Assembly: GCF_001280005.1 (NCBI RefSeq)
Contig: NZ_LGDW01000107.1
Coordinates: 1-64,000 of the forward strand
Length of the DNA stretch: 64,000 nt
Origin: Streptomyces sp. NRRL WC-3618
GTDB lineage: Bacteria; Actinomycetota; Actinomycetes; Streptomycetales; Streptomycetaceae
Direction: 5' to 3'
A model generated the notes under the pieces. The model was not told where the DNA came from, searched no databases, and was given only the letters and a program-made list of their open reading frames with translations. Shown here piece by piece: positions 1 to 8,559 of the stretch. Within the stretch, counting starts at the first letter, position 1. Each line of letters starts with the position of its first letter. Made by a program: the position numbers and the translations under genes.

Positions 1-387
1 CGTGCCGGCCACCTCGTCCTCCCCGCCCGCCTGACCGCAGACCTCGGCTGTGACGCCGTGGGCACGCCCCCGGAGTACGGGCGGCGGATCATGGGCGCCC
101 TGCCCCGCGTCGGCTGCGTGTTCGCCGACGACCGGCGCTGGTGGTGGATCGTCCCGTCCGGTTCCCACCTCGGGGTCATCTGGCCGCCGAGCGTCCGGTA
201 CGTGGTCGGCGCCCAGTCCGCCGACCCGTCCTGGACGCGCACCCGGCCGGCGCCTCCGTCCGGCGGCCCCCGGCTGATCCACAGCCCCGAGGGCGACTCG
301 CCGTACACGCCGCCGATTCCGCTGTACGTTCTCGCCTGCCGACTGGCCGGGAGCGATCCCAGCTGGTCACTCGGCATCGGCGGCTGA
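1..387 (+). CDS. C-terminal part of an unrecognised small protein (5' end outside window)
   Basis: The frame is open from base 1 to a TGA at 385-387, giving 128 visible residues with no start needed inside the window. The protein is rich in Pro, Gly and Trp: a WWWIVPSG patch is followed by a proline-rich segment ending in SLGIGG. There is no signal peptide or membrane segment in the visible part. It could be one of the small Streptomyces hypothetical proteins of unknown role. I do not recognise the family and assign no function. The coding call rests on high third-position G+C and the uninterrupted frame. An internal ATG-initiated start is possible but not needed. Confidence 0.55.
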   Translation, partial: RAGHLVLPARLTADLGCDAVGTPPEYGRRIMGALPRVGCVFADDRRWWWIVPSGSHLGVIWPPSVRYVVGAQSADPSWTRTRPAPPSGGPRLIHSPEGDSPYTPPIPLYVLACRLAGSDPSWSLGIGG

Positions 388-449
388 TCCCGCCGACTCG
401 TCGGTGAATCCCCCGGGGCGAAAGGCCTCGGGGGATCTTGACGCCGCGA

Positions 450-465
450 ATGTTACCGGTAACAT
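450..465. promoter_or_regulatory. LacI-type operator, perfect 16-bp palindrome
   Basis: ATGTTACCGGTAACAT is a perfect palindrome with the central CpG typical of LacI/GalR operators. It lies about 70 bp upstream of the MFS start. The same locus ends with a LacI-family gene (6171-7310), so autoregulation of the sugar operon is the simplest reading. Confidence 0.75.
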
Positions 466-534
466 CGTTGCCGTCCCCGCACCGGCGCGAGGGCGAGTAA
501 GCCGCGTTCTCGACCACAGGCGACGGGAGTTCAC

Positions 535-1767
535 GTGACCGATCGACCCACCGGACTACCGGCGCTCCCCGAGCGACGGGACATTCGGGCCGCGCCGCCC
601 ACTCCGGGCCCTCCGGTCTTCAGCCCCGTCGCCGTGGTCGCCTCCTGCGTCGGCTTCGTGCTGATCGGGATCGTCCAGGCTCTGTACGGCCCGTCGATCC
701 CGGCCCTCCGTGACGAGTTCGGCCTCTCCCCGTCGGCCGCCGGTCTCGGGCTGAGCGCCCACTTCGCCGGCGGGGTCCTCGGGGTCCTCCTTTGCGACCG
801 GCTGTACGTGCGCCTCGGCAACCGGCGCGTCCTGGGCAGCTCGTACGTCCTGATGGCCGTCGGCGCCGCGGGCTTCGCGCTGGCGCCCACCTGGCCCGTC
901 GCGCTGGCCGCCGCACTGCTCGCCGGGGTCGGCTTCGGCGGTATCGACTACGGGCTCAACCAGCTGTTCGCGGTCGGCTTCGGCGACCGTTCGACGGCGA
1001 TGCTGAACATCCTCAACGCCCACTTCGGCATCGGCGCGATCCTCGGTCCGGCGTTGATCGGCGCGGTCGGCGCGGAGCACTATCCGGCCGTGTTCCTCGC
1101 CTTCTCCCTCGCCAACCTGCCCCTGCTGCTGTGCCTGCGAGGCATCCGGGAACACGTACCGCGGCCGGCCCCCGCGCCCGGGTCCGGCGCCACCGGCAGC
1201 CCCGGCGGGCAGGTGCTCGCCCGCAGCCTGGGCTCCGTACTCGGTGTCTTCGTTACCCTCTACGTCCTGCACGTGGGCGTCGAGGCGGGCGTCGGCGGCT
1301 GGGAGCCGACGCACCTGGAGACGGTCGGATACGGCGCCTCGGCCGCCGCCACGGCCACCTCCGTGTACTGGCTGATGATGACCGTGGGCCGTTTCCTGAC
1401 GGCCCCGCTCGCCCTGCGCTTCTCGCCGCAGTCGATCGTCGCGGTGTCCTGCACCGGTATGACCGGCTGCCTGCTCCTCGCCGCGATACCCGGGCTCGCC
1501 CCCTACGCCTACGCGGGCGTCGGCCTCTTCATCGCGCCGATCTTCCCCACCGGGCTGACCTGGCTGAACCGGGTCGCGCCACGGGCGCGAAGAGCCGGTG
1601 CCCTGGTCATCGCCTCGTCGATGGCCGGGGGAGTGGCCGCGGGACCGCTGCTCGGCAAGGCCATCGAGTGGTCCGGCGTACGGGCCGTGCCGCTGCTGCT
1701 GTGCGGAGTCTCGGCGCTGTGCCTGGCGGCCACGCTGTGGTTGATCCGGGTGACCCGAACCGCTTGA
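535..1767 (+). CDS. MFS transporter (probable sugar permease)
   Basis: This is a 410-residue integral membrane protein of the major facilitator superfamily, about the usual length. After a proline-rich cytosolic N-terminus (about 1-35) come alternating hydrophobic helices, including the first helix (VVASCVGFVLIGIVQALYG) and the DRLYVRLGNRR loop that corresponds to the conserved MFS motif A region after helix 2. The GTG start is set by GGGAG at 525-529. It is the first gene of a run with two beta-galactosidases and a LacI regulator, downstream of a LacI-type palindrome. It therefore probably imports a galactoside or plant/fungal oligosaccharide. Substrate specificity cannot be read from the sequence. 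Confidence 0.88.
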   Translation: MTDRPTGLPALPERRDIRAAPPTPGPPVFSPVAVVASCVGFVLIGIVQALYGPSIPALRDEFGLSPSAAGLGLSAHFAGGVLGVLLCDRLYVRLGNRRVLGSSYVLMAVGAAGFALAPTWPVALAAALLAGVGFGGIDYGLNQLFAVGFGDRSTAMLNILNAHFGIGAILGPALIGAVGAEHYPAVFLAFSLANLPLLLCLRGIREHVPRPAPAPGSGATGSPGGQVLARSLGSVLGVFVTLYVLHVGVEAGVGGWEPTHLETVGYGASAAATATSVYWLMMTVGRFLTAPLALRFSPQSIVAVSCTGMTGCLLLAAIPGLAPYAYAGVGLFIAPIFPTGLTWLNRVAPRARRAGALVIASSMAGGVAAGPLLGKAIEWSGVRAVPLLLCGVSALCLAATLWLIRVTRTA

Positions 1768-1914
1768 ACGCCTCGCCATCGAGCACCTCGCCATCGAGCA
1801 CCTCCCCGCCGGGAACCTGACCACCGAGCAGCCCCCAGCGAGCACCTCCCCACCCGAACGTCTCCCCGCCGAACACCCCTTCTGCTGAACACCCCCCCCA
1901 CCGAACGCCCAACC
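1766..1914. repeat. Degenerate 15-bp tandem repeat, about 10 units
   Basis: The interval between the MFS and GH35 genes is almost wholly made of 14-16 bp units of the form GARCACCTCNCCRCC. The first begins at the MFS stop codon (1766-1780, 1781-1795, 1796-1810, and so on). The units drift gradually, as expected of an old slippage array. The 15-bp period is five codons, and in one minus-strand frame it reads as GEVLD-like pentapeptides; no start or ribosome site supports translation. Confidence 0.75.
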
Positions 1915-1930
1915 GAAGGGAAGCCCCCGC

Positions 1931-3697
1931 ATGCCTGCTCCCGCTCTGACAACGACGTCCGACGGTTTCCTGCTGCACGGCGAACCGTTCCGGATCATCT
2001 CCGGCGCGATGCACTATTTCCGCGTCCACCCCGACCAGTGGGCCGACCGGCTGCGCAAGGCCCGGCTGATGGGCCTCAACACCGTGGAGACGTACGTCCC
2101 CTGGAACCTCCACCAGCCCGAGCCCGGCACCCTCGTCCTCGACGGCATCCTCGATCTGCCGCGCTATCTGCGGCTGGCCAAGGCGGAGGGGCTGCACGTC
2201 CTGCTGCGGCCCGGCCCGTTCATCTGCGCCGAGTGGGACGGCGGCGGGCTGCCCTCCTGGCTCACCACCGACCCGGACATCCGACTGCGCTCCAGCGACC
2301 CCCGCTTCACGGGCGCCATCGACCGCTACCTCGACCTGCTGCTGCCGCCCCTGCTGCCGTACCTCGCCGAGTCGGGCGGTCCCGTCATCGCCGTCCAGGT
2401 GGAGAACGAGTACGGGGCGTACGGCGACGACGCCGCGTATCTCGAACACCTCGCTGAAGCTCTGCGCTCGCGCGGGATCGGGGAGTTGCTCTTCACCTGC
2501 GACCAGGCAAACCCCGAGCACCTCGCGGCCGGCAGCCTCCCCGGAGTGCTCACCACCGGCACCTTCGGCAGCAAAGTCGCCGCGTCTCTGGAGCAGTTGC
2601 GGGCGCACCAGCCCGAAGGGCCCCTGGTGTGCGCCGAGTTCTGGATCGGCTGGTTCGACCACTGGGGCGAGGAGCACCACACCCGGGACGCTGCCGACGC
2701 CGCCGCCGACCTGGACCGGCTGCTCTCGGCGGGCGCGTCCGTCAACATCTACATGTTCCACGGCGGCACCAACTTCGCCTTCACCAACGGCGCCAACCAC
2801 GACCACGCCTACCAGCCCATGGTCACGTCCTACGACTACGACGCCGCCCTCACCGAGAGCGGCGACCCCGGACCGAAGTACCACGCCTTCCGCGAGGTGA
2901 TAGCCCGGCACGCGCCCGTCCCGGACGAGCCGGTCCCCGCGCCCAGCGTCAAACTCCCGTCCACCGTAGTCGAGTTGGGGCAGAGCGCGTCCCTGCTGCC
3001 CCACGCGGGGCTCCTCGCCAAGCCCGTGCGCACCGAGGACCCGGCGACCATGGACGAACTGGGGCTGCGCGCCGGGTACGTGCTCTACCGCACCACCGCT
3101 CCCCTCGCGGGCGACGGGCTGCTGCACTTCGCCGGCGGGGTGGGCGACCGGGCGCAGGTGTTCGTCGACGGCGCGCCCGTGGGCGTACTCGAACGTGAGC
3201 GGCACGACGAGTCCCTGCCCGTCCGGATTCCCTTCGCCGGGGCGTCGGTCGAGGTACTCGTGGAGAACATGGGCGGGGTCAACTACGGGCCGCGCATCGG
3301 CTCGCCCAAGGGCCTGCTGGGGGCGGTCACCTTCAACGGCACCGCGCTGCGCGGCTGGGACAGCCACCCGCTCACCCTCAACGACCTCAGCGCGCTTCCC
3401 CTCGCCCCCCACGACGGCTCGCCTGCCACCCAACCCACCTTCTACCAGGGCACGTTCGAGGTCCAGGCCCCAGCCGACACCTTCCTGTCGCTGCCCGGCT
3501 GGACCAAGGGCCAGGCCTGGATCAACGGCTTCCATCTCGGCCGCTACTGGAACCGGGGACCGCAGCGCACCCTCTATGTGCCCGCCCCCGTACTGCGCCC
3601 CGGCGCCAACGAACTGCTCCTCCTGGAACTCAACGCCACCACCTCCGCGCAGGTCCTGCTCACCGACACGCCCGACCTCGGACCGGTGAAGCCATGA
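1931..3697 (+). CDS. Beta-galactosidase, glycoside hydrolase family 35
   Basis: This 588-residue enzyme hydrolyses terminal beta-galactosyl bonds. It has the GH35 (beta/alpha)8 N-terminal domain (about 10-330), with the acid/base Glu160 in the VENEYG motif and the nucleophile Glu236 in CAEFWIGWFDHWG. The family GGTNFAFTNG segment follows, then C-terminal beta domains ending in a typical WINGFHLGRYW jelly-roll segment. There is no signal peptide, so it should act in the cytoplasm on imported sugar. The ATG follows GAAGGGAAG. Its end overlaps the next GH35 gene by 4 bp (ATGA), implying translational coupling. It matches the short GH35 type related to human GLB1 and the bacterial Bga35 enzymes. 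Confidence 0.93.
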   Translation: MPAPALTTTSDGFLLHGEPFRIISGAMHYFRVHPDQWADRLRKARLMGLNTVETYVPWNLHQPEPGTLVLDGILDLPRYLRLAKAEGLHVLLRPGPFICAEWDGGGLPSWLTTDPDIRLRSSDPRFTGAIDRYLDLLLPPLLPYLAESGGPVIAVQVENEYGAYGDDAAYLEHLAEALRSRGIGELLFTCDQANPEHLAAGSLPGVLTTGTFGSKVAASLEQLRAHQPEGPLVCAEFWIGWFDHWGEEHHTRDAADAAADLDRLLSAGASVNIYMFHGGTNFAFTNGANHDHAYQPMVTSYDYDAALTESGDPGPKYHAFREVIARHAPVPDEPVPAPSVKLPSTVVELGQSASLLPHAGLLAKPVRTEDPATMDELGLRAGYVLYRTTAPLAGDGLLHFAGGVGDRAQVFVDGAPVGVLERERHDESLPVRIPFAGASVEVLVENMGGVNYGPRIGSPKGLLGAVTFNGTALRGWDSHPLTLNDLSALPLAPHDGSPATQPTFYQGTFEVQAPADTFLSLPGWTKGQAWINGFHLGRYWNRGPQRTLYVPAPVLRPGANELLLLELNATTSAQVLLTDTPDLGPVKP

Positions 3698-6075
3698 CCC
3701 ACCATTCCCTCCAGGTCCCCCCTCCCGCCGGGCCCCCGCTCACCGGCCACCTCCCCTTCGCCGACGCGCCCCAAGCCACCGACCCGATCGAGGTGACCAG
3801 CCGCTGGTTCACCCGTGGCGGACGCCCCTGGTTCCCCGTCTCCGGCGAGTTCCACTACAGCCGCTACCCGGCCGGCGAGTGGGAGGAGGAGCTGCTGAAG
3901 ATGAAGGCAGCCGGCGTGACGGCCGTCGCCAGTTACCTCATCTGGATCCACCACGAGGAGAACGAGGGCCGGGTTCGTTTCGACGGCAACCGCGACCTGC
4001 GTCGTTTCGCGGAACTCTGCGCCCGTCACGGCCTGGACTTCATTCCGCGCGTCGGCCCCTGGAGCCACGCCGAGGTACGCGGCGGTGGACTGCCCGACTG
4101 GCTGCTCGCCCGTACCGGCGCACCCCGCACCGACGACCCCGCCTACCTGGCACCCGTACGCGGCTGGTTCGCGGCCGTCGCCGAGCAGTTGACCGGGCTC
4201 GATCGGGCGCACGGCGGCCCGATCGTCGCCATCCAGATCGAGAACGAGCTGTACGACCGGCCCGGCCACCTCCGTACCCTGAAGCGGATGGCGCGGGAGG
4301 CCGGGTTGAGCGCCCCGCTCTGGACCTCGACGGCCTGGGGCGGGGTCCAACTTCCGCCCGACGAACTGCTTCCGCTGTACGGCGGCTACCCCGAGGCCTT
4401 CTGGACCGACTGGGACGGCGGCTGGCCCGACACCTGCCGCAAGCACTTCTTCTTCACCCATGAGCGCGACGACGAGGGCATCGGCGCCGACTTGCGGCCG
4501 ACCGGCGTGCGGGGCCGGGAACCGGCGCCGCACGACCGATTCCCTTGGGCCACCTGCGAGTTGGGCAGCGGGATGGCCGTGGCCTACCACCGCAGGCCGC
4601 GGGTCGACGCCGCCGACGTCGGGGCGCTCGGGCTCACGAAGATCGGGTGCGGGTCGGTCTGGCAGGGCTACTACATGTTCCACGGGGGCACCAACCCGAC
4701 GGGCGAGCTGACCACCCTCCAGGAGTCCCACGCCACCGGCTACCCCAACGACCTCCCCGTCCTGACGTACGACTTCCAGGCGCCGCTGGGCGAGTACGGG
4801 CAGTACCGGCCCTCGTACGACGAACTGCGCCTCCAGAACCTGCTGTTGGCGGACCTCGGTGAGCGCCTCGCGCCGATGGAGTCGGTGTTGCCCGTGCGGC
4901 AGCCCACCGGGCAGGACGACCGGGAGACGCTCCGCTGGGCCGTGCGGAGCGACGGCGACACCGGTTTCCTCTTCGTCAACAACCATCAGCCGCACGAGCC
5001 GTTGCCGGACCACCCGGACACGTCGCTCACCGTCGCGTTTCCGGACGCCCCTGAAGTGACGGTACCCAGCGTGCCGGTGACGGTCCCTCAAGGTGCCTAT
5101 TTCTGCTGGCCTTTACGGCTCGACGTGGCCGGGCTGCGGCTCGACTGGGCCACCGCCCAGCCGGTGTGCACGGTCGACATCGGCGGACGTACCGTCCTGG
5201 TGCTGGCCGCCACGGACGGGGTGCCCGTCGAACTCGCCCTGGACATCGCCACGTTGAGGTACGTCCACACCCCCATGGGGAAGGTCGCGTCGGTCGACGG
5301 ACGCTTCCTCGTCACCGGACTGCGGCCCGGCCCCGACGCCCTCGTGGAGGTCGGGACGGTGGACGGCGGACAGGTCGGCCTGCTCGTCCTGGACGCGGCG
5401 AGGGCCCGTACCGCCTACCGGGGCGTTGCCTGGGGCGCCGAGCGCCTGATCCTGTGTGGCGACGGCGGTGCCGGCGGCGAAGGGGTCGTCTTCGACGAAG
5501 CGGCCGGGGAGGTACGGGTGCACAGTCCGGCGGCGGAGATCTCGCTCGCCGTGCTGCCGGCGCCCGAGCGACCTCCCGGCGAGAACCTGGAGGTGACCGC
5601 CGACGGGGTGTTCACCCGCTACACCTTCCCCACCGGCGGCGCCTCCGGCACCCTCGAGGTCTCCCTCATCAGGCCCGCCGGGCCCGCCCCCGCCCCCGTC
5701 ACCGGCGTACTGGGCCGGGCCAGTGCCCCCGCCGACCAGGACTTCGACATGTCCGCCGCTGAGTACCTCATCGACGTACCGGACGAACTCCCGCGCACCG
5801 GAACGCTGTTACGCGTCCACTGGACCGGCGACGTGGCCCGTGCGTACGCCGGGGACACGCTGGTCGCCGACCAGTTCTTCTCGGGGCGTGCCTGGGAGAT
5901 CGGCCTCGACCGGCTGCCGGACGACGCCCTGCGAGCCTGCGGTGGGCTGCGGGTGCGGGTGCTGCCGTTCGCCGCCGACGCGCCTGTGCATCTGCCGGTG
6001 CCCGTGCCGGTGGGGGAGGCGGGGATCGTCCGCGTCGAGTGGGTCACGGTCCGGACTCACGTGCTCACCGGGTAG
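3694..6075 (+). CDS. Second GH35 family beta-galactosidase, larger type, with two TTA codons
   Basis: This 793-residue protein starts inside the stop of the preceding GH35 gene (ATGA). The catalytic barrel (about 25-370) has the probable acid/base Glu185 in AIQIENELYD and the nucleophile candidate Glu289 in ATCELGSG. The glycine-rich HGGTNPTGE motif matches family GH35. A long beta-rich C-terminus (about 400-790) follows. No signal peptide is seen. The protein carries two in-frame TTA leucine codons (5113-5115 and 5809-5811), which are rare in Streptomyces and would make full translation depend on the bldA tRNA. It is clearly diverged from its neighbour, so the pair probably covers different galactoside linkages. 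Exact substrate is unknown. Confidence 0.88.
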   Translation: MTHHSLQVPPPAGPPLTGHLPFADAPQATDPIEVTSRWFTRGGRPWFPVSGEFHYSRYPAGEWEEELLKMKAAGVTAVASYLIWIHHEENEGRVRFDGNRDLRRFAELCARHGLDFIPRVGPWSHAEVRGGGLPDWLLARTGAPRTDDPAYLAPVRGWFAAVAEQLTGLDRAHGGPIVAIQIENELYDRPGHLRTLKRMAREAGLSAPLWTSTAWGGVQLPPDELLPLYGGYPEAFWTDWDGGWPDTCRKHFFFTHERDDEGIGADLRPTGVRGREPAPHDRFPWATCELGSGMAVAYHRRPRVDAADVGALGLTKIGCGSVWQGYYMFHGGTNPTGELTTLQESHATGYPNDLPVLTYDFQAPLGEYGQYRPSYDELRLQNLLLADLGERLAPMESVLPVRQPTGQDDRETLRWAVRSDGDTGFLFVNNHQPHEPLPDHPDTSLTVAFPDAPEVTVPSVPVTVPQGAYFCWPLRLDVAGLRLDWATAQPVCTVDIGGRTVLVLAATDGVPVELALDIATLRYVHTPMGKVASVDGRFLVTGLRPGPDALVEVGTVDGGQVGLLVLDAARARTAYRGVAWGAERLILCGDGGAGGEGVVFDEAAGEVRVHSPAAEISLAVLPAPERPPGENLEVTADGVFTRYTFPTGGASGTLEVSLIRPAGPAPAPVTGVLGRASAPADQDFDMSAAEYLIDVPDELPRTGTLLRVHWTGDVARAYAGDTLVADQFFSGRAWEIGLDRLPDDALRACGGLRVRVLPFAADAPVHLPVPVPVGEAGIVRVEWVTVRTHVLTG

Positions 6076-6170
6076 TCCCGCCCGGTGGGTGACGCCGTCC
6101 GGCGGCCTATCCTGTGGGCCAGCCGGGCGGGGCTCGACCGCCACGGGACGAAGCCGAAGGAAGCGACCCC

Positions 6171-7310
6171 ATGACCCGAAGTGCCGGTGGCGGCGCTGTT
6201 CCCAAGGGGCGCAGCCGACGCAACTTCGCGGGAACGCGGCCGGTGATGGACGATGTGGCACGGCTGGCCGGCGTCTCCAAACAGACCGTGTCGCGGGTGC
6301 TCAACGACAATCCGGCCGTCCGGGCCGAGACCCGCGAGTCGGTGCTGGAGGCCATGCGGTCGCTCGGATACCGGCCGAGCCGCAGCGCGCGTTCGCTGGC
6401 CAGCGGACGGACCCGGATGCTCGGGGTGATCTCCTTCGACGCGGCCCGCTACGGACCCGCCTCCACCCTCACCGCGATCAACACGGCCGCCCAGGCGGCC
6501 GGTTACCTGGTCAGTTCCATCGCCCTCGACACCGCCGACCGGGACACGGTCGTCCAGGCCGTGGACCGGCTGTCGGCGGAGGGTGCCGACGGTGTCATCG
6601 CCATCGCCCCGCAGCGGCGCGTCGGCAAGGCGCTCGCCGAGGCGCACCTCGACATCCCCCTCGTCGTGATGGACAACGCGCTCGGCGACGACACCCCCAT
6701 GGTCACCGCCGACTCCCGGGGCGGCGCGCGCCTGGCCACCGCCCATCTCCTGGACCTGGGTCACCGAACAGTCCGGCACATCGCCGGACCGACCGGCTGG
6801 ACCTCCGCCGAACGCCGGGCCGCGAGCTGGCGCGAGACCCTGGAGCGGGCCGGGGCCGAGGTGCCCGAGCCGCTCGTCGGCGACTGGAGCGCGGACGCCG
6901 GCTACGAACTGGGCCGGCGGCTCGCCCGGGATCCGGATGTCACCGCCGTCTTCGCCTCCAACGACCAGATGGCGCTCGGCGCGCTGCGCGCCTTCCACGA
7001 GGCCGGCCGCCGGGTCCCGGACGACGTCAGTGTCGTCGGCTACGACGACATCCCGGAAGCCGCCCATCTGCTGCCCCCGCTCACCACCATCCGCACCGAC
7101 TTCCAGGAGATCGGCACCCGCTCCCTGCGCCTGCTCCTCGCCCGGATCGACGGCCGGACGGATACGGGTTCGCGTCGGACGGATGCGGGTTCGCGTCAGG
7201 CGGACACGGGTTCGACAACGGACACGGACACGGACACGGCCACGGACCCGGTCACCGTCATCCCCGCCCACCTCATCGTGCGGAGCAGCACCGGCCCCGC
7301 CCCGGCCTAA
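6171..7310 (+). CDS. LacI-family transcriptional regulator with a repeat-expanded C-terminal loop
   Basis: This 379-residue repressor has a helix-turn-helix near residue 25 (MDDVARLAGVSKQTVSRVLN, the LacI signature) and a periplasmic-binding-protein-like sensor domain (about 80-330). I chose ATG 6171 because GAAGGAAG lies just before it; an upstream in-frame start adds 19 residues without an obvious ribosome site. It is the last gene of the sugar run and probably binds the palindrome at 450-465, with a galactoside as inducer. An unusual Thr-Asp-Gly-Ser-rich segment (about 329-359), encoded by tandem repeats, separates the sensor core from the final VIPAHLIVRSSTG strand. Confidence 0.9.
   Translation: MTRSAGGGAVPKGRSRRNFAGTRPVMDDVARLAGVSKQTVSRVLNDNPAVRAETRESVLEAMRSLGYRPSRSARSLASGRTRMLGVISFDAARYGPASTLTAINTAAQAAGYLVSSIALDTADRDTVVQAVDRLSAEGADGVIAIAPQRRVGKALAEAHLDIPLVVMDNALGDDTPMVTADSRGGARLATAHLLDLGHRTVRHIAGPTGWTSAERRAASWRETLERAGAEVPEPLVGDWSADAGYELGRRLARDPDVTAVFASNDQMALGALRAFHEAGRRVPDDVSVVGYDDIPEAAHLLPPLTTIRTDFQEIGTRSLRLLLARIDGRTDTGSRRTDAGSRQADTGSTTDTDTDTATDPVTVIPAHLIVRSSTGPAPA
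7155..7247. repeat. Coding minisatellite: three 21-bp units then five 6-bp units
   Basis: Within the LacI gene, three 21-bp units (7155-7175, 7176-7196, 7197-7217; about CGGACGGATRCGGGTTCGCGT) are followed by five ACGGAC hexamers (7218-7247, one variant). All units are multiples of three, so the reading frame is kept. The 21-bp units encode RTDTGSR-like heptapeptides and the hexamers encode Thr-Asp pairs. Confidence 0.85.
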
Positions 7311-7313
7311 ACT

Positions 7314-7676
7314 GTGCCGGTGGCGACAGGTGCCGACAGTTCCGGTTTCGACGATCCGTCCGCCGAGGTGCTGGTGGAGGCCGCCGGGGCCTTCGGGCTG
7401 CTCGCCTCGCCCGCCCGGCTGCACATCATGTGGGCGCTGGCGCAGGGCGAGAGCGATGTGACCGGCCTCGCCGAGCGCGTCGGCGGCGCGCTGCCAGCCG
7501 TGAGCCAGCACCTCACGAAACTGAGACTCGCCGGGCTCGTCCGCGCACGGCGCGAAGGACGCCGGCAGGTCTACCTGGTGGACGACCCGGACATCGTCAC
7601 CGTCGTACGGCTGCTGGTCGGGCGGCTGACCGACCGGGCCGAGCACGCCCCGGTACGGCACCTCCGCGGAGTCTGA
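7314..7676 (+). CDS. ArsR/SmtB-family winged-helix regulator
   Basis: This 120-residue protein has the ArsR fold. The segment with LASPARLHIMWALAQGESDVTGLAERVGG leads into the recognition helix region AVSQHLTKLRLAGLVRARREGRRQVYLV. These proteins are dimeric repressors that usually release DNA on binding metal. I see no CxC metal site in the alpha-3 position; His residues near the C-terminus (HAPVRHL) could form an alpha-5 type site, as in SmtB-like zinc sensors. It starts 3 bp after the LacI stop (GTG; a second GTG lies 6 bp later). It lies immediately upstream of a broken cation ATPase gene, its likely former target. Confidence 0.88.
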   Translation: MPVATGADSSGFDDPSAEVLVEAAGAFGLLASPARLHIMWALAQGESDVTGLAERVGGALPAVSQHLTKLRLAGLVRARREGRRQVYLVDDPDIVTVVRLLVGRLTDRAEHAPVRHLRGV

Positions 7677-8559
7677 CCTCCGGACGCTGCGACGACTCGA
7701 CAACTCCCCGCGTGGTCTCACCGACGGCGAGGCCGAGGCGCGGCTGGCGGCGGTCGGGGAGAACGTCGTCCCGGCTGCCCGTCCGGTTCCCTGGGCCCTC
7801 CGGTTCCTACGGAGCCTGCGCGACCCGTTCACCCGCCGTACTGCTGTGCCTCGGGCTCGTCTCGGCCGCCGTCACGGCCTGGGGAACGGCCTCGGTGATC
7901 CTGTCCCTGGTCGTGGTGAGCTGTGTGCTGCGCGCCTCCGGCGAGCATCGGGCGGAACGTTTCCTCAACGGGCTGCGTGAGTTGACCGCCGGTACCGCGA
8001 CCGTCCTGCGGCGCCCGGAGAGTGGCGGGCCGCCGCACGCCAGGGAGATCCCGGTCGCCGACCTCGTTCCGGGCGACGTGATCCGGCTCGGGCCCGGCGA
8101 CCTGGTCCCGGCGGACGTACGGCTGCTGCGCGCGACCGGGCTGACCGTGCACCAGGCGCCCCTGACCGGCGAGTCGGCGCCGGTGACGAAGGACGTACGG
8201 CCGGGTGACGCGGGCCGTGGCCCTGTTCGCGCGGCGCGAGCTGTGCGGCACTGGACCCCGGCCGACGTACACGGCCTGACCTTCCGGGGTTTCGTCGCGC
8301 TGCGGGACGACCTCGCGCCTACGGCCGCCGGGGCGCTGCGCGACCTCACCGCGCTCGGGGTCGGCGTGAAGGTCCTCACCGGTGACCATCCGGGCACGGC
8401 CGCCCGCGCCCGGTGCCCTGGCCGGTCCGACCGCTCGGTCCGACGCTCGGGCTGGTGGGGCTGCCGGGTCCGTACTACGCGGGTGTGGTCGTGCTGGTGC
8501 TGTACGGGGGTGCGCTCGCCGCCGTTCGATGGCGGCGGGGTTCCGTCAGCCGTAGGTGA
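7675..8559 (+). pseudogene. Remnant of a P-type cation (Mg2+-type) transporting ATPase
   Basis: A degraded E1-E2 ATPase can be pieced together. The cation-ATPase N-terminal domain (LRRLDNSPRGLTDGEAEARL) is read from 7675. An extra C in the CCC run at 7832-7834 then shifts the frame into AVLLCLGLVSAAVTAWG and the actuator-domain motif LVPGDVIRLGPGDLVPADVRLL...TGESAPVTKD. The stretch that should hold the DKTGT phosphorylation site is missing. A hinge piece, VKVLTGDHPGTAAR, remains. A second deletion joins this to a C-terminal membrane helix (LGLVGLPGPYYAGVVVLVLYGG) ending at TGA 8557-8559. Without the phosphorylated Asp and most transmembrane helices it cannot pump ions. The MgtA-like assignment rests on motif order. 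Confidence 0.8.
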
